DNA of 64,000 nt from Uloborus plumipes (Eukaryota; Arthropoda; Arachnida; Araneae; Uloboridae): assembly GCA_038373865.1 (NCBI GenBank), contig JAXGGA010001697.1:62001-126000 (forward strand), read 5' to 3'. Both the position numbers and the translations under genes were made by a program. Position 1 is the stretch's first letter. Each line of letters opens with the position of its first letter. This document shows, piece after piece, positions 1-12,830 of the stretch. The notes under the pieces were generated by a model. That model was not told the origin of the DNA. It saw only the letters and a list, made by a program, of their open reading frames with translations, and searched no databases.

Positions 1-2058
1 AGTCTTTCTTAAGATATGTAATTTTAATTAAAATAACCACTAGAATTTTGATACGATGATTCAGTAATAACGATTAAGTTTCAATAGATTTTTTCTTTCA
101 ATTTTAAGCTACTTGATGGTTTAATTGGAATCTCAATGTTTTGCTTTCAACATTTTGAGAATACTACATTAGACGTTCATACTGGAATTAATTTCGGTTT
201 CAAAGAACATTGTTTAGATAGCAAGTTATATAACTTCACTTCCAATTCATTTCACCATTTTCAGCCCTCAGATCAGCCAATTAATTTCCACTAGAATTAA
301 ATTTTAACGTTTATAAACGTCAATTATTAGTTATTTGTAGAAGTAAAATTATTGTTACAAATATTTATGAATAATTTATAAATATTCTGCAACAGTTATA
401 TTTTCTAAAAGTACTTAGTTAACTAAAGTATAACTAAATATACTAAAGTTAATATCTTCCTCCATTTTTGCATAGCACAGAATTTCACTTTTATCTCTTT
501 ACTTTTAAAATTTCTTCGCTCATTTTCAAGCATTTTATACAGATCGCACTTTCAAGCCTAATATTAGTTTTGACGACTGTACGAAATATACTGATGCAAC
601 ACATCACTTCTGGAGCGACTTCTAGCACAGATAGGGTTCCGAAATAATATAATTTTACAAGACGAATAAATTATTTATTATTTGTCGAACAAATTTCATT
701 CAAAACAAAACTAATAGGAGCCAGCAAATTAACATTTAGATACACCCAAACTATTAAAAACAAGCATTTATTTAAACGTCACGTGAATAGCCTTAAAAAC
801 ACATGCGTTAAAAAACATATTACGTGAATTTAAAGTCGTTTCTTTTCAGCAAAACATTTCCAAATTAGAAAACTATGCCATTTTAATTATTTATGCATTA
901 GTGATAACGATCTTCGCCATCACAGGTCACGCCGTGGATGTGAATGGAAAGGACCTTGCATAACAAAGACGGAAAATATCAAAATTTCGACAATACCACG
1001 GCAAAGAGCAACGGCGGGGTTTTAAACAGCGCACTCCCCTTTCAAAAGAAAAAGAAAAAAAAAAAAAAAAAGAGAGAAGCAAGTGTCAGCGCGTAGACAT
1101 TTTTTTCATCGTTATACTTCTTTGAGAACTGAGGGCAAATGGGGGAAATACAGGGGCTGAAAAGAGGAGGGAAAATTCTGCACCGTCATTGCATTTGGAA
1201 GAACCGTCAAGAGCAAGGTGAATTGAAGGTCGAACGACGGCGATCGTTTTGCCGAAAGAGCAATTTATGTCCGGATTTTAAAAATAATTTGAGACTTAAA
1301 TTTGAATTTTTTTTTTTGCCCCCTAAGAAATCAAAATTTTAGAGTGCAATTCTCTCTCTCTTGTAGTAAAAATTGACAGAATAAATTGGACAGCCGAAGG
1401 GCAATTGTTGACTGCAAAGTGTATAATCTTTTCTTGAGGGTTTTCTATCTATGTACTTTTTTAAGGTAAGAATTTATCCTAATTTCTGGACGTAATTCCA
1501 ACTTCGCTATGAAAGGAATTATTAGCAAGAAATTACAGAAAAATAGTGATTTTTTTATTTCCAACTTCGTTTCGTTACGCGGTTAATTGAAGATTAAAGA
1601 TGGGAAAGCTTTTAATGGTTCGGCGTTTAAAGAGAATTAATGTCAGTAATACTGCTATTTAATTGGTTGGGAGGATTACTAATACTGTCAATTTTACAAT
1701 GCAATTCGGGCAATCCGGCCCAGGATTAGTGAGTGGACCTGATCATATACAGAAAGTATTTAGAGATATGTTCCACATCATCAAAAGTTAAAGGGAATAT
1801 ATTAACTTCAGACTAAATTTTTGCAAACAATTATTATAAATAAAATCCCCGTAAAGCTGTCATGTTTCTTGAGGGACGTTAAGATATACAGCGTGTCACG
1901 TTTAACCTGCAAGCAAAACCTTTATTTTTGCAATCATTTGTTTACATCAAATTAGAAAAATGGTTAAAATAAGATATGGAGTTAAGGTACTCAAAGCTTG
2001 AGGAAAAAGACAATTAGTGAAAAGAAATACGAATAGTCCCTATGTCCTCAATTATATT
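1..2058. other. AT-rich non-coding DNA, no gene seen
   Basis: No open frame longer than about 67 codons and no recognisable domain. The frame at 1139-1342 is Lys/Arg/Phe-rich and ends in a poly-T stretch, so it is treated as chance. A long A run lies near 1,053-1,071. Nothing else could be supported. Confidence 0.6.
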
Positions 2059-2114
2059 CGGGAAAATAATATAACGGGAAAATAAAATACATAATCGGGA
2101 AAATAAAATACATT
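2059..2114. repeat. Short tandem repeat, three ~16-21-bp units
   Basis: Three units starting with CGGGAAAATAA begin at 2059, 2075 and 2096; the last two are nearly identical (CGGGAAAATAAAATACAT). It lies about 20 bp upstream of an inverted repeat. No function is inferred. Confidence 0.75.
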
Positions 2115-2131
2115 GAGCTTTTAAAGCAACG

Positions 2132-2181
2132 TTTCGTTCGCAAATGTTTCAACAAAAAAGTTGAAACATTTGCGACCGAAA
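2132..2181. repeat. 22-bp inverted repeat with A6 loop
   Basis: Arms at 2132-2153 and 2160-2181 are reverse complements with one mismatch, separated by six A residues. The inner 16 bp (TCGCAAATGTTTCAAC and its complement) are perfect. The short loop and near-perfect stem could form a DNA cruciform or an RNA hairpin; no flanking element ends were found. Confidence 0.8.
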
Positions 2182-3672
2182 TTCAAGAAGATATTTAGAA
2201 TCAAAATTCTAAGGAAATTCTAATTCAAGTAAGATGGGAAGAAATCGCTTATTCAAAATAATGACATTGTGGAAGTAAATCGAAAAACAGAACAATACAT
2301 CTTTTAAATTGATAGTGAAAAAACTGCAGATGTGCTATGATACTTAAAAATGCAGTTTAAAATATCGTACAGTTTAAAAGAACACCACACTGGATAAACA
2401 TATAATCTTAAATAATTGTTGTCCGCTATATTTCCCCGAAAAGATGTAATTGACTAGGTGTGTTAAGTGGTGTAGGTCACAAAACGCTGAATTTCATAGC
2501 TCGGTGAATATAGGTCGTACTAATGTCACCTTGTTTGTGTTAATATTATATATTTTTCAATGAAGATTAATTCCGTAGCCCTAATTATAAGGATCAAGGG
2601 ATCGAATAAAAAGTCAGATTTCGCATTTTTTCACGTATTTCTTCTTTCGTTCTCAAATTTTTAATATCTTAAATTTACATCTTATTTTGATCATTATAGA
2701 AGTGTATCTAGGACCAACGGTTGCAAAAACAAAGAATTTGCTGGTTATACGGGGACATGCTGTATAGATTCTCTAATAAAAGTTTCCAAAATTTTTTTAA
2801 TAATCAAGCACTTCATATTACTGAATTTAATTTCAAAAATCAAAATATTTCAAGCATTCACAAGCTAAAACATTCGTTTCCTTGTTATTTTTATTCAGTA
2901 AACACAATGGTTTCGCAGTTGTTCATCATACGTATGCCTTAAAATCTTAGTTCTTTATCGTTTTCTAGAAGTACAAAACGTTCACCAAACACATGTCGGA
3001 GAATCTCAAGGCCTAAAGTTTTTCGTTAGAATAACGTAATAATTTTCTTATCTATCCGGGTACATATTTCAACAACACTTGATATTTCCGATTGCTTTAC
3101 GATAATGCTCCTCAACAATTAAGGAATTTTATCAATGTTCTATTGATAACTAGTCACAACTAAGGAAATGCGTCGCAAAAACCTAAGGGTTTGTTTCATT
3201 GAAAAATCATAGACGTTGTGGTCAATGCAACAAATTATTTGCATTATTAATCAACCACGTTTTGGTTGTTATACCAACTTAACTCATTGCTTCTATTCCA
3301 ACTTAGCACTGAACGTTACGCTTGTAATTGACAAATGATAACTCATATAAAAATTTCGAATACCCTATTTAACAGCAAAGCTAAATCATGCTTAAAAATG
3401 CACATTTGGTATGATCGATACAATTTCTATTTACTACATCTATAATTAGGGACGATACTTAGTTAACTGATGATGTCTTGTTAGAAGAGATGAGCAAAAT
3501 AGTGTTGAAGATGTATCCTTAAATTCAAAGTATACAGAAACAATCATTTAAAAATACGAAATTAGGAAAATTATGAATTGTAGTAACAAATGAATTTCTC
3601 TTATAACCAGTTTCTAATTAGCTTGGCGAACAAGTGCAACTAGTTTCATTACCACAGCAAAAATAAAATAAT
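2182..3672. other. AT-rich non-coding DNA, no gene seen
   Basis: Only short open frames (for example 2721-2942, Phe/Asn/Ser-rich) without domains. A small hairpin (CAACCA/TGGTTG) occurs near 3,253. Nothing else stands out. Confidence 0.55.
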
Positions 3673-3732
3673 TATTTTACTATGTATGCCCTTGACTCGA
3701 GGGGGTCACACAAACCAAGAAGAGGAAAAAAA

Positions 3733-3795
3733 GCGACACAAACGGAATTCGAACGGGCGTTGTCAGATGTCGAAGTCTGATCCTTTAAAGCCAGA
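3733..3795 (-). pseudogene. tRNA-like relic (possible tRNA-derived SINE piece)
   Basis: On the minus strand there is a T-arm/B-box-like string (CCGTTCGAATTCCG), preceded by GACTTCGACATC, which resembles a tRNA-Arg anticodon region, and by GGCTTTAAAGGAT, which resembles an A box. It ends in TGTGTCGC followed by a T7 run, as expected for RNA polymerase III termination. The 5' acceptor strand does not pair with the 3' strand and the D-arm looks shortened, so this is not an intact tRNA. A second string with weak A- and B-box resemblance lies on the same strand further upstream, at about 3,905-4,027, so the whole 3.7-4.03 kb segment may be a SINE-like retroposon. The open frames on both strands here are not regarded as genes. 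Confidence 0.3.
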
Positions 3796-4039
3796 AAAAA
3801 GAAGCAATATGAAGGAGAGTGAGTACACGCACCTCCGCAACTATTATACGCAAAAAAACGAGAAAAAATTAATAATAAAAATACAACCTGGGAGAGGGGC
3901 CAGGTGGCATCGAGAGGACCCGAACCACGATTCTTCCTGTGACCTTGGTTTGCCCTTTCGGCAGCGACTCGTATGCCCTTGGACTGGTTTCCCATGATCG
4001 GCGCCACTGTTATACGAACTGGGCTATCATTTTGCAAGA

Positions 4040-6950
4040 ATATTCTGCAGATTTGTCACCAGATACAACTTGTTTTAAAGTTCAAGTGACTTTTAATTGC
4101 TGATGCGTTTTCAACTAATGAAATACGCGTGAGTTGCATTGATGGTTTAGTAGGCATCAGCAGCGTAAAAACTTCCAGGACTTGCAGATGAACCAGCTCG
4201 AGGTCATTTCTCTCAGGCGTTCACTGGGCGAAACTGATAAGCGATGTTTATGCAGTAAAAGTCTGTACTGCTGATAAGTCTGGCGAAATGAATTCGCAAA
4301 CAGTATGGCGACTTTCGACCTACTTCATTTTTCTATTGAAATTACTTAACCTTGGCTTTACGTGTGCTTTTTACGTCATGATATTATCAGTGAAAGTAGT
4401 ACAACTAATAATTTTTTCGGAGAGAAAATTATGCTTTGTGAACATTGACGTAAATAAACATTTGCAATTTATTTTGACAACATCATTTTATATATAGTAT
4501 ATATATGTTAAATGTTTACTTGCAGATGAAATCTCGTATCGAAATTGCAGTTAATATCAGCAATTATAACGATTATAAAAGACGAAATGGGAGAAAAGTG
4601 CTTACTTTTACCTCTTTACGCTTACTGAACTTCGTTTTTTAAGCGACGAAATTCGGTGTACCAGAAGTTGGGTAATTTTTATTTGAAAAGATCGTTGAAT
4701 GTTTCGTTTAAAAAAAAAAAGCTCCATTTGCCTCATGACCTTGCAAGAGAGAAGAAAAATTTAAATCAAAGTACCGTTTTACCCAAAAATGAAATGTTAA
4801 CTTATTTTTCGAAACCATGTCTAAAATGTCGATTAAAATTGGGTAAGGACGCTCAACAGGCTCCCTCAAATATTTTTAAACAGCGATCTGTACTTCCATA
4901 TAGCTAACATCTTTGTTGGTCTTTGTCAAAAGTGAACTGTTTCTGTAGCCTCATGTCATTGTTTCAAACAAGTTATAAATAGTTTTTTGTAAAATTCTAC
5001 ATCTCACTTGAATATGAATGTAGTGTGCACTAATCATTTTCGACTGCGAATTCACTCTTACATCTATGAAAAAAAATGTTGATTTAGCTGTATGTTTTTT
5101 TTTTTTTTGGTCAGCTTTGTCACCATAAATAAAGTGTTTTAAAATATAATATGGCAATGAAGAATAATGGCGCTCATCACTCCGTGTGCTGTGATGAGTG
5201 TATGACACCAGGTCAAATGAAGACATTGATGATAAGTAACTGTGATGATTTTCTCCTGGATAGATTGCTTCAAACCAGATAGGATACGGAGCCCGAAATT
5301 TGTTGCTTTTGTGGAAAATCCGAGATGGATAATGAAACGTGGTTTTCCCACCACAATTTGTAGAACGTCGTCACATAAAGCCTAATATAGAGGTCACACA
5401 CGTATGAAGTGGTGTGAACAGCTACACAATTAAGTATGTGACTCTTTTCTTAAATGCTAGATCCATGGTTCGATAGCAATTACTCGTTCATCAGCAACGT
5501 TATCCTCCATCAATAGTGTAATTAAATCGATAAAAAAAGGGAATTTCGTTAAAGCTAATTGGAAATCAAAAACAGCGGTATGTAGCATTTGAAAAATAGT
5601 AAAAAATTCCTTTTTTTAAATGTAGATTTGAGGACTGACAATGTTTATCGCAATGAATCAATGACTTTTCAGATCGATAATCATATGAAATATCAAAATA
5701 AAATAAGTACTAAAAATCTCTACACAGACGCGAAGACATTGCATGAAAAAAGATTTTTTTTTAATGGGCGAGTGCGGCTATAACTACATGGCAGTGAAAT
5801 ATAAAAATTCAAGTTTTAAGAGCATTAAACGTTTCCCTTACGCCTTTTTACAAATTAAAGTTGAACAAGTCTTCTTTTCAACCATTACTATCTGCAAGTT
5901 TGATTTATGATACTCACATGCAGCGTTATTAAGAACTGGCTCACTTTTGCCTTTAGGCAACATTTTGAACACAGGCCAAGGACACGTCGTAGTAGCCTTG
6001 AAATTTTCTTTAGAGAAATGGCCAAATGCAGAAGAAAAAAATGGAGACAAAGGTAAAAAGGAAAATAGTGATGCCTATTAAGATAAACAAGTTGTAAAAC
6101 AAATTCATTGTAAACAGGATGTAAACAGGCATCGGGAACGTTTGAAAAAACTACTGACTTATTGAGGAAATTATGCATTTTAACACACAAGGCACGGTTT
6201 TGAAGCAGAGAAATACGTTGTTTTCAACTACTTGTGTTAAATCACTATTTCTTGCTATAAGAACATATTATTTAAATAATGGAAAAGGATTATTTTCAAA
6301 AGAACTGGTGCTGGTATTTTTCTATTGCTGAAAAGTTATTCAGAAAATAAAATCCCATACACTTTTTCAATAAATAAGTACGAATTATAAAATAAGGAGA
6401 TATACGTACGGATTTCAAACGTCGAGCTGAAAACCCTAGCCCTTTGAAGTCTATCAGCACTTGATCACAAAAGAAAATCTTTCTCAAAAGCGGTAACAAT
6501 TTACACTGGCCTTGAAACGAAACTCTTGTTTCTCCTGTCTACTAGAATGGCATAGGAAGATCGTACTGCACAATTTTACTTTTTTAAAAACAAAACTCCT
6601 TTGAGAAAGTGCCTTTTTTTAATTGCCTCGACTCGACCTTTTATCAGAAAGCACCCTGCCCCTTTTTTGATCTGAGAGAAACACTAACACATTTTCACTA
6701 AACACTGAACAAGAATTGGAAATAATTCATAAGCTTAATAAGCAACTTTGGGGTAAAACAAAGTGGAAAACAAAATGAATGATGACTAGCTCAGATTACT
6801 GAAGTTTCAGTTACAAATGTGTATTTCTTATGACAGTATGATATAGAATTAATCACCTACATTGCGCACGAATTTTACATTTCTTTTTCAGAGATTTTAC
6901 ATTACATGACAAATGCCAGTATTACGAAGCAAATAAGTTTAATACTTTCG
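4040..6950. other. AT-rich non-coding DNA, no gene seen
   Basis: Several 60-100 codon frames occur on both strands, dominated by Phe, Lys, Asn and Ser with no domain. A short inverted repeat (CTCATCAC/GTGATGAG) lies near 5,173-5,198. No repeat family shared with the rest of the window was recognised. Confidence 0.5.
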
Positions 6951-6952
6951 GT

Positions 6953-7180
6953 TTAATTTGGTCCACTAACCACAATCATTACGGCGGGATAATTTCCCTC
7001 TGAAAAGACTCTTCGCATAATAGCTGACATTCTCCCTGGCTCAGAGAAGGCTGACCTCGATGGGAAAGGCATAATCACAGAATGCATTTTTGACGACGTC
7101 CCCGAATCGCGATTTAAAATGGCTCGGTAGCTATGAGTCATGGTGCTGTTTGCGCAAGGAAAGCCAGTTTCACTAAGCAT
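6953..7180 (-). other. GC-richer coding-like island, unidentified
   Basis: A 75-codon frame on the minus strand runs from an ATG to a stop in a stretch visibly richer in GC than its surroundings. Its composition is mixed rather than Lys/Phe/Asn-biased (it includes MPFPSRSAFSEPGRMSAI). The plus strand is also open between stops for a similar distance (LPGSEKADLDGKGI), so the true coding strand, if any, is undecided. No family was recognised, and no clear splice sites or promoter were seen. It could be an exon, an old retroposed fragment or chance. Confidence 0.2.
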
Positions 7181-7297
7181 GCTGTGTTTAGCTTATAATT
7201 TAAAAAAAAGAAACTAACGGGACTAACTTCTTGAAATAATGACGCCTATTTAGTTCAAGTAGATGTTTTGACGCGAAAGTTTAGCGTTACCTCAACT

Positions 7298-7345
7298 CAG
7301 TGGCGTAGCAAGAAATTCCTCAAGGGGTTGGGGAGGGGGGTCCAG
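7298..7345 (+). mobile_element. hAT-like terminal fragment
   Basis: CAGTGGCGTAGCAAG followed by a G-rich run is the same kind of terminus as the intact element at 14,763 (CAGTGGCGTACTCAGGGG). No matching right end or 8-bp duplication was found, so only the end is called. Confidence 0.45.
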
Positions 7346-10300
7346 CTGAAAAATACTTATTAGAACTACTGAAAATGAAAGGAGTGGTAATCTGATTTAA
7401 TTTAACAGAGACAGTAGTACACACAAATATTAAATTGATCAGATGATGAAACAAGTATTTTAAACAGAACTTCAGTTTTCATTACAAGAGTTTAACTTTG
7501 AAAGCATGGCTTGGAGAAATAATGCGTTTGAAGAGCAAGATCCATCCATTCTGTTGTAACTTCCATTAGATATATCCATTCCGTAAGATTCCAAACATAA
7601 TAAGGGCTTTAATGACATCGCATATCCAGAAAAATAACGCTTCTTACCAAATTTACTACATTACGAAAAGTGAAGTCGATGAAAAAGAAACGGCTTGTTT
7701 CCAAATCGCTAAGCATCGAATCCGATGCACATAAAATTACATTAATCAAATAAGCAGCCCAATGCAGCACAGCATCAATTACTTGTGCGGTCTTGACTTC
7801 ATAAACTGTTTTCATTAGAGAGGGAGAAACTCAGCGCCAAAAACGCGGTATGAAGACCATGAATAACCTTCTTGTTTAATCTAACCTCAGTATTGAAAGA
7901 CACCAACCAGACATACATCCGTTTCAGTCAGTTAAGGCATGATAGTTTTTTCCCCCTACCCAGATTTGAGACGGTGAAAGACGAACAGTATCCGAAGATG
8001 GATGTAAGAAAATTTTCAGAGTACTATTTGTTTTGCTTCGTTATTTTTCTCTTTGAAAAGGATTTCACGAAATAATAAATTGGATAATTTTTTGCTATAC
8101 ATTCCAGCTTTTGTGCCCCTAGAGCGTATTTTAAGCATTGAAAATTGCAAGCAAGCTTCAACGAATGAGTCAAGCGCATTTTTGCGATTTATTTTTTGAA
8201 AATTACCATCGAGGAAAATGGGGGGGGGGGGGGGAGCAGCAATTGAAATTTTTAAAAGAACTCATTTGAATGTTTTATTACTTTTTTATTACAAAATGTC
8301 TGAAATTCTAAATGTTGAAAAACTAAATTACATGCGTCCCTCTCCCCCATCCCTTCCATCTTCCATTTCATCCTTAGAGAAGTTCAGTTTTTTTTATGAA
8401 ATTCATCATAATCATGGTTTTGTTTTCGTACATTACCCTCTGAAAAATAAGAAAGATTATTTTCGCGAATTGAGAAAAAGCAAAAAGAAAAAAAAAGAAA
8501 AAGAGACTCCAGCTGCATCTGGAATGTGCATTTTAAGCAGCGTTTTCTAAACATTAAATCGAAATATTTCCATTAAAATTCCATTGTTCTTTTTTTTAAA
8601 TCATAGTGTTTGTTCATTGATTACAAACACAAGTTAGGTCAATGATACCTTCAAGATTTGAAATCAACCCCATTATGAAAATATCACAAAAAGCCGCTAA
8701 GAAAGAATAAAATAGATTGCGAAATAACTGGGAGGATGAATCACGCTATGAGCGCAAAACCAGATAAGAAGCTGAAGGTCACCTTGGCGCTTGGTCTTAA
8801 ACTTCGGGATAGTACTAGGTACGGCCCAGGGTAATAACCTTATTATGTGTGTTTGGTGGGGGGGGGGGGGGGAGCTAGGATAGTAACCGAACCTCACTAT
8901 AATAGATTGTTAGTGCTCAGAACTATTCTTTAGGCAACAGAGAATTAACAAAATCGAAAACAATATCAGGGATGAGAAAGTTTTCAGTGAATTGTTAGTT
9001 TAAAGCAATATCTTTAAAATCAGATTTTTGAGCTTCGAATCGGAACTTTTTTTTGTAGAAACTCCCGATTATCTGGAAAGGGTTCTTAGTAACATTAACC
9101 TTGCGCACTGCGTTGTTTAAAAGCATTATATCTAGTGCATAACTTCAAATAACCAATCTAAAATTTCGGTTCGAATGGTTCAGCGGAGAAGCCACTAGAA
9201 CTTCTTATAAAGGAGAAATTACTTTGGACCACCCTATATTGATTTCCAGAGCGGCGATCGACGACATATACATTCGGACGTTTCTCGAAAACTAGCCAGT
9301 AATTTTTTCTAATGCTTTATGTTTCATTTTAGAGATTTTTTTCAAAAATAGTAACGTAAAAAATGTAGTCCAGTAAATATCTGATACACCAAAATGCCTA
9401 TTTTCCTTTTTTTCCATGGCGTATAAGTGAATAAACATGTAGCCCTGCGGTCTGGGATGTATTTTCGGAAAATGAAAATTCTTTGTCCCTAGTTTCTGCA
9501 TTTTAAGCTATGTTATCCACCATCTTACTTGTGAAATTTCAGAGATTGTATCTTCTTGATTTTTAATTCATGTGAAGTACACCTTCTGCTCTTTTTTGAA
9601 ACCACAGCACTTTATTGCTCTGTTCAACACACAGAATGTAACCGAATTCTTCTCAAAAAAATTAAAAAACACTTTCGCATTTTAATTATCACTGTCCTTT
9701 TCCAGAAGGCAGAGGAAGTTTTCGCGGGTTGATGAACTGCGGAAAAAAAATAGCGTGAGGATTTGAATCGTTCTCTTCTGTTGAGCGTGCGTGGTGAAGC
9801 CGCCAATTTCCTTTCCAACTAGTGACGTTATCAGAGTGTCCTTGGACACAGCGATTCAAACTATCGCTGCTTTGATTCATTCACTCACACCTGCGTCTCT
9901 TGTACCGTTCGTCTTGGAGAAAACGCAATTCGAACCTCAATCAAATAAGAATCTGAAAGAAAAAGTCGCAGACACTTCCAAATCAAATCGAACAATGATC
10001 TTTATTTCATATGCTTGTGCATGAACGCTGTTACCATTCGTTTTGGAAAAAAAAATGGTTTTATTTACCGCTATAAAGCGGTCAAAATGGTAGGTCACAT
10101 GTGGCCCACAGCCACCGGTTTTTCAAGCTGCCGGAATAATAACAAAAATGAGCAACATATTAAATGAACGCGTGAGACAAAGGAGTCTGTTCAGGTTCTT
10201 CGGCCAGGCGCATTTCTTTCACTCAGTTTCTAAGCACTGCGGTAAAAAACTAATAATAATTTAAGCATTCAAGTACTATGAAGTTTCTGAAACACTGTGA

Positions 10301-11499
10301 AAAACTGAACTTTTAGTCCTTAAATGGTGAGGTGGTTTTTAGTGTGATGTAAGTGGTGACGTGGGGGTACCCTCCAACATTACAGTACTAGTGCAATACA
10401 CAAAATTTAGCAAATTAAAGAAAATTATGAATGATTTTTATATTTTCTATTTATGAAATACAACTGAAACAGTACCGTGACATACATTTTCGTATAAAGC
10501 TATCAACGAAAATATTACAAAACGTTTGGGTGCTTTGTCCACTTCAAATGAAGGTTAATGAACCCGTTCTTGCGAAAGCGAATTAAAAACGCATAAAAAT
10601 TTTCTAAACTTAATTTTCTGCAGTCGTTCTTACTAATTGTTGACTGATTACTATGGAAAGATTATTAGCCTCCTAACTTTACGGTCATGGTGCTGAGTTA
10701 AATAACACAGTGAATTCAGAACAGAATCAGGTCCTTGCATGCAGTTACCTTAGCGATTTAACGATACCACTAAGAAATAGTACCAAAGACTGACAGTGTC
10801 ATGGTTTATACAATAACTGTATGATCAAAAACGTTTCCAAGAATAGAAAACAGTTTTAAATTCCATACGCTAACAGATCCTTTAATCGACTTTATTGTTT
10901 ATTAGCCTAGATTAGCTATTAAAATAATGATAATAAATATGTCTGAGTCTGAGCAATGACTCCTGAAAGTATTTTTTTAGAAGAAAAATATCAAGGCAGC
11001 TTTTGAAAAGAGTAGAAAACAAAATATAGAATTATGTATTCTCAAAAAACATGCAAAAATGCTTCCCGAACGATTGATTAAGCTAAATTTTTAAAGTTAT
11101 TCCGCGGGGAAAAAGCAGCTGACATGTAAATGAGAAATGCGGTAAAAATTAGTAACCAGACATTTTTAGAGCCTGTTGAGCTTGCTCTGAACCAAAACAA
11201 AAGAGTGGCCCAATTTATTCTGGAATCGTACGACAGCACTTCGATAGACCAGCTTAATCATGAGAATTAGAACATCTCATGTTTAGCAGATGTTAAATAT
11301 GCATGTGAAAAGAACTGGATTCTACAACTTCAAAGCATGAAATGTTGACAAATTATGATTCAACGAATAGTTTAATCTGTGCAGAGTATCACTCGCGAAA
11401 AGGGAAAAAAGTGAAGAAACATAAGGAAATATCAGAGCAAGGCTAGAGGACTCGTTTGTTTCTCCGTATACATTGTGTGCAACACAAAAAACCTATATA
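7346..11499. other. AT-rich non-coding DNA, no gene seen
   Basis: Contains poly-G runs at about 8,219-8,235 and 8,858-8,872, which may be decayed element termini. Frames such as 8218-8550 begin inside the poly-G run and are not credible genes. Near 9,745-9,760 a short antisense string resembles a tRNA B box, but without enough context to call it. Confidence 0.5.
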
Positions 11500-11580
11500 C
11501 AGTGGAACCCGATTTTACATTTGGCGTAAAATCGGACACTAATTTTGGCTCAAAATCGAAGTGGGGGGTTAAAATTTAAG
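11500..11580 (+). mobile_element. pogo/Tigger-like terminus fragment
   Basis: After a TA dinucleotide the sequence CAGTGGAACCCGATTTTACA appears, followed by a partial internal complement (GTAAAATCGG). This matches the usual form of Tc1/mariner-pogo MITE ends and resembles the element at 19,921. No right-hand partner was located, so it is a solo end or heavily deleted copy. Confidence 0.45.
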
Positions 11581-12381
11581 CGCGATTGTTTACAAATTGA
11601 CACTTATCCAATGAACTAGAGGGGAAATTTTGTGATCATTACTTGTTTTTTGTTTTTAGATAGAATTTCCTTTATAGCAGGTTCTTTTCTAACTGATTCT
11701 ACAACTTTGCTTTTTGGTTGCCATTTTCAAAAAGAGCTTTTATGTTCTGAATACCTGGGTTAGCTGTGAGGACACCCCTCTTCTATGTCTTCATCGTTTC
11801 ATTAGTGTTGTCGGAAACGGGTTCTAAATCCGATAATGAGAGAGAAATGCGACATAGACTCCTGGGAGAATTTTAAGAAGAATGTCAGAAGCTCCCTCGG
11901 CCTCAGTTGTTGTGAAGGAAGATCAGCAGAAGTTCCGCTCACAAAGGACCGTAAGAGAGAACAAAAGAAAACTAGAGCAGCTTAAAGCAACTTTGAAACT
12001 AATTCATCTTGAAAAGAAAAAAAAAAAGTTTGTTCGAGTCTTGTAGATAAAAAGCAGTTCTGACGTGTTTTGTAAATAAACGTATTAAACGGACTTTTTG
12101 AAAAGAAAAGCGTAAAGTCCGGAATCTTTTAACAATATCAGTACAATCGATCCCCGACTTGAGCGAGGTATGAGAAAATAAAAGAGAATGAGAAAATAAA
12201 AGTGATTTTTGAGTAAATTTTTTGCAATGATGGTGGTACCGCCCAATTTGACGTAAATTTACCGTGCTAAAGTACAAATTAGAGGTAAAAGAGCAAATAA
12301 CGTGACATTTACGATGAATAAAACAGAACGAGTAGGTTTTTCATTGAAAAGTTTGCAAAAAATCCCACTAAGCCCAGCGTG
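11581..12381. other. AT-rich non-coding DNA with one short open frame
   Basis: A plus-strand frame is open from 11,806 to the stop at 11,985 (internal ATG at 11,836, 49 codons), rich in Lys, Arg and Ser. It is not recognised and may be decayed transposon coding sequence or chance. Nothing else was seen. Confidence 0.4.
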
Positions 12382-12389
12382 GCTACAAA

Positions 12390-12822
12390 CAGGACCGCCG
12401 CTACCAGCGATGGGGCCTGGTATCAATTTTATTGCCGGGGCCCCCATGCATCCCCCCTCCCCAATTGCATATTTTCATTCCATCGTTTCAGCACATTTGC
12501 AATTGTAAAAAAAAGGAGATTTTTTTTTTCGGAAACTTTTTTTTTTTAGTTACGAAAGTGTGCATCTGATTTTATTTTCACGTTATTTGTATCGCTAGGT
12601 GATTTTACAAAGCGGTACATTTTCCTTTGCACAAGCGTGTTTCATTCATTAGTGTTTGTACTAGCAATTGTTTCATATTGAGAATCGGCAATGGAAAGCT
12701 AGATATTTTTTATGAAATTATTGACACTATTACTGGAAAAACATGTTCATCCTTACGGGGCCCCCCAAAGTTCCGGGCCCCGGTACTAGAGGTCCAGTAT
12801 TCCTCCCCAAACGGCGGCCCTG
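12390..12822. mobile_element. Non-autonomous hAT-type element (433 bp) with perfect TSD
   Basis: Termini CAGGACCGCCG and CGGCGGCCCTG are an 11-bp inverted repeat with one mismatch. The element is flanked by a perfect 8-bp direct repeat GCTACAAA (12,382-12,389 and 12,823-12,830). An 8-bp duplication with CAGG-starting ends is the hAT superfamily signature. GC-rich ends (GGGGCCTGGT, GGGGCCCCC) enclose an AT-rich core. There is no transposase frame, so it would need a partner enzyme. The perfect duplication suggests a relatively recent insertion. Confidence 0.85.
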
Positions 12823-12830
12823 GCTACAAA

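Noticed and set aside
8218..8550. 110-codon frame beginning with poly-Gly
   Set aside because: The start lies in a poly-G run, the composition is low-complexity, and it ends in a Lys-rich string from poly-A.
9624..9880. tRNA-like string on the minus strand near a T run
   Set aside because: Only a weak B-box-like string is present; arms do not pair and no A box was found at proper spacing.
11806..11985. 59-codon open stretch near a pogo-like end, possible transposase remnant
   Set aside because: No catalytic residues or helix-turn-helix motif could be recognised; too short to support.
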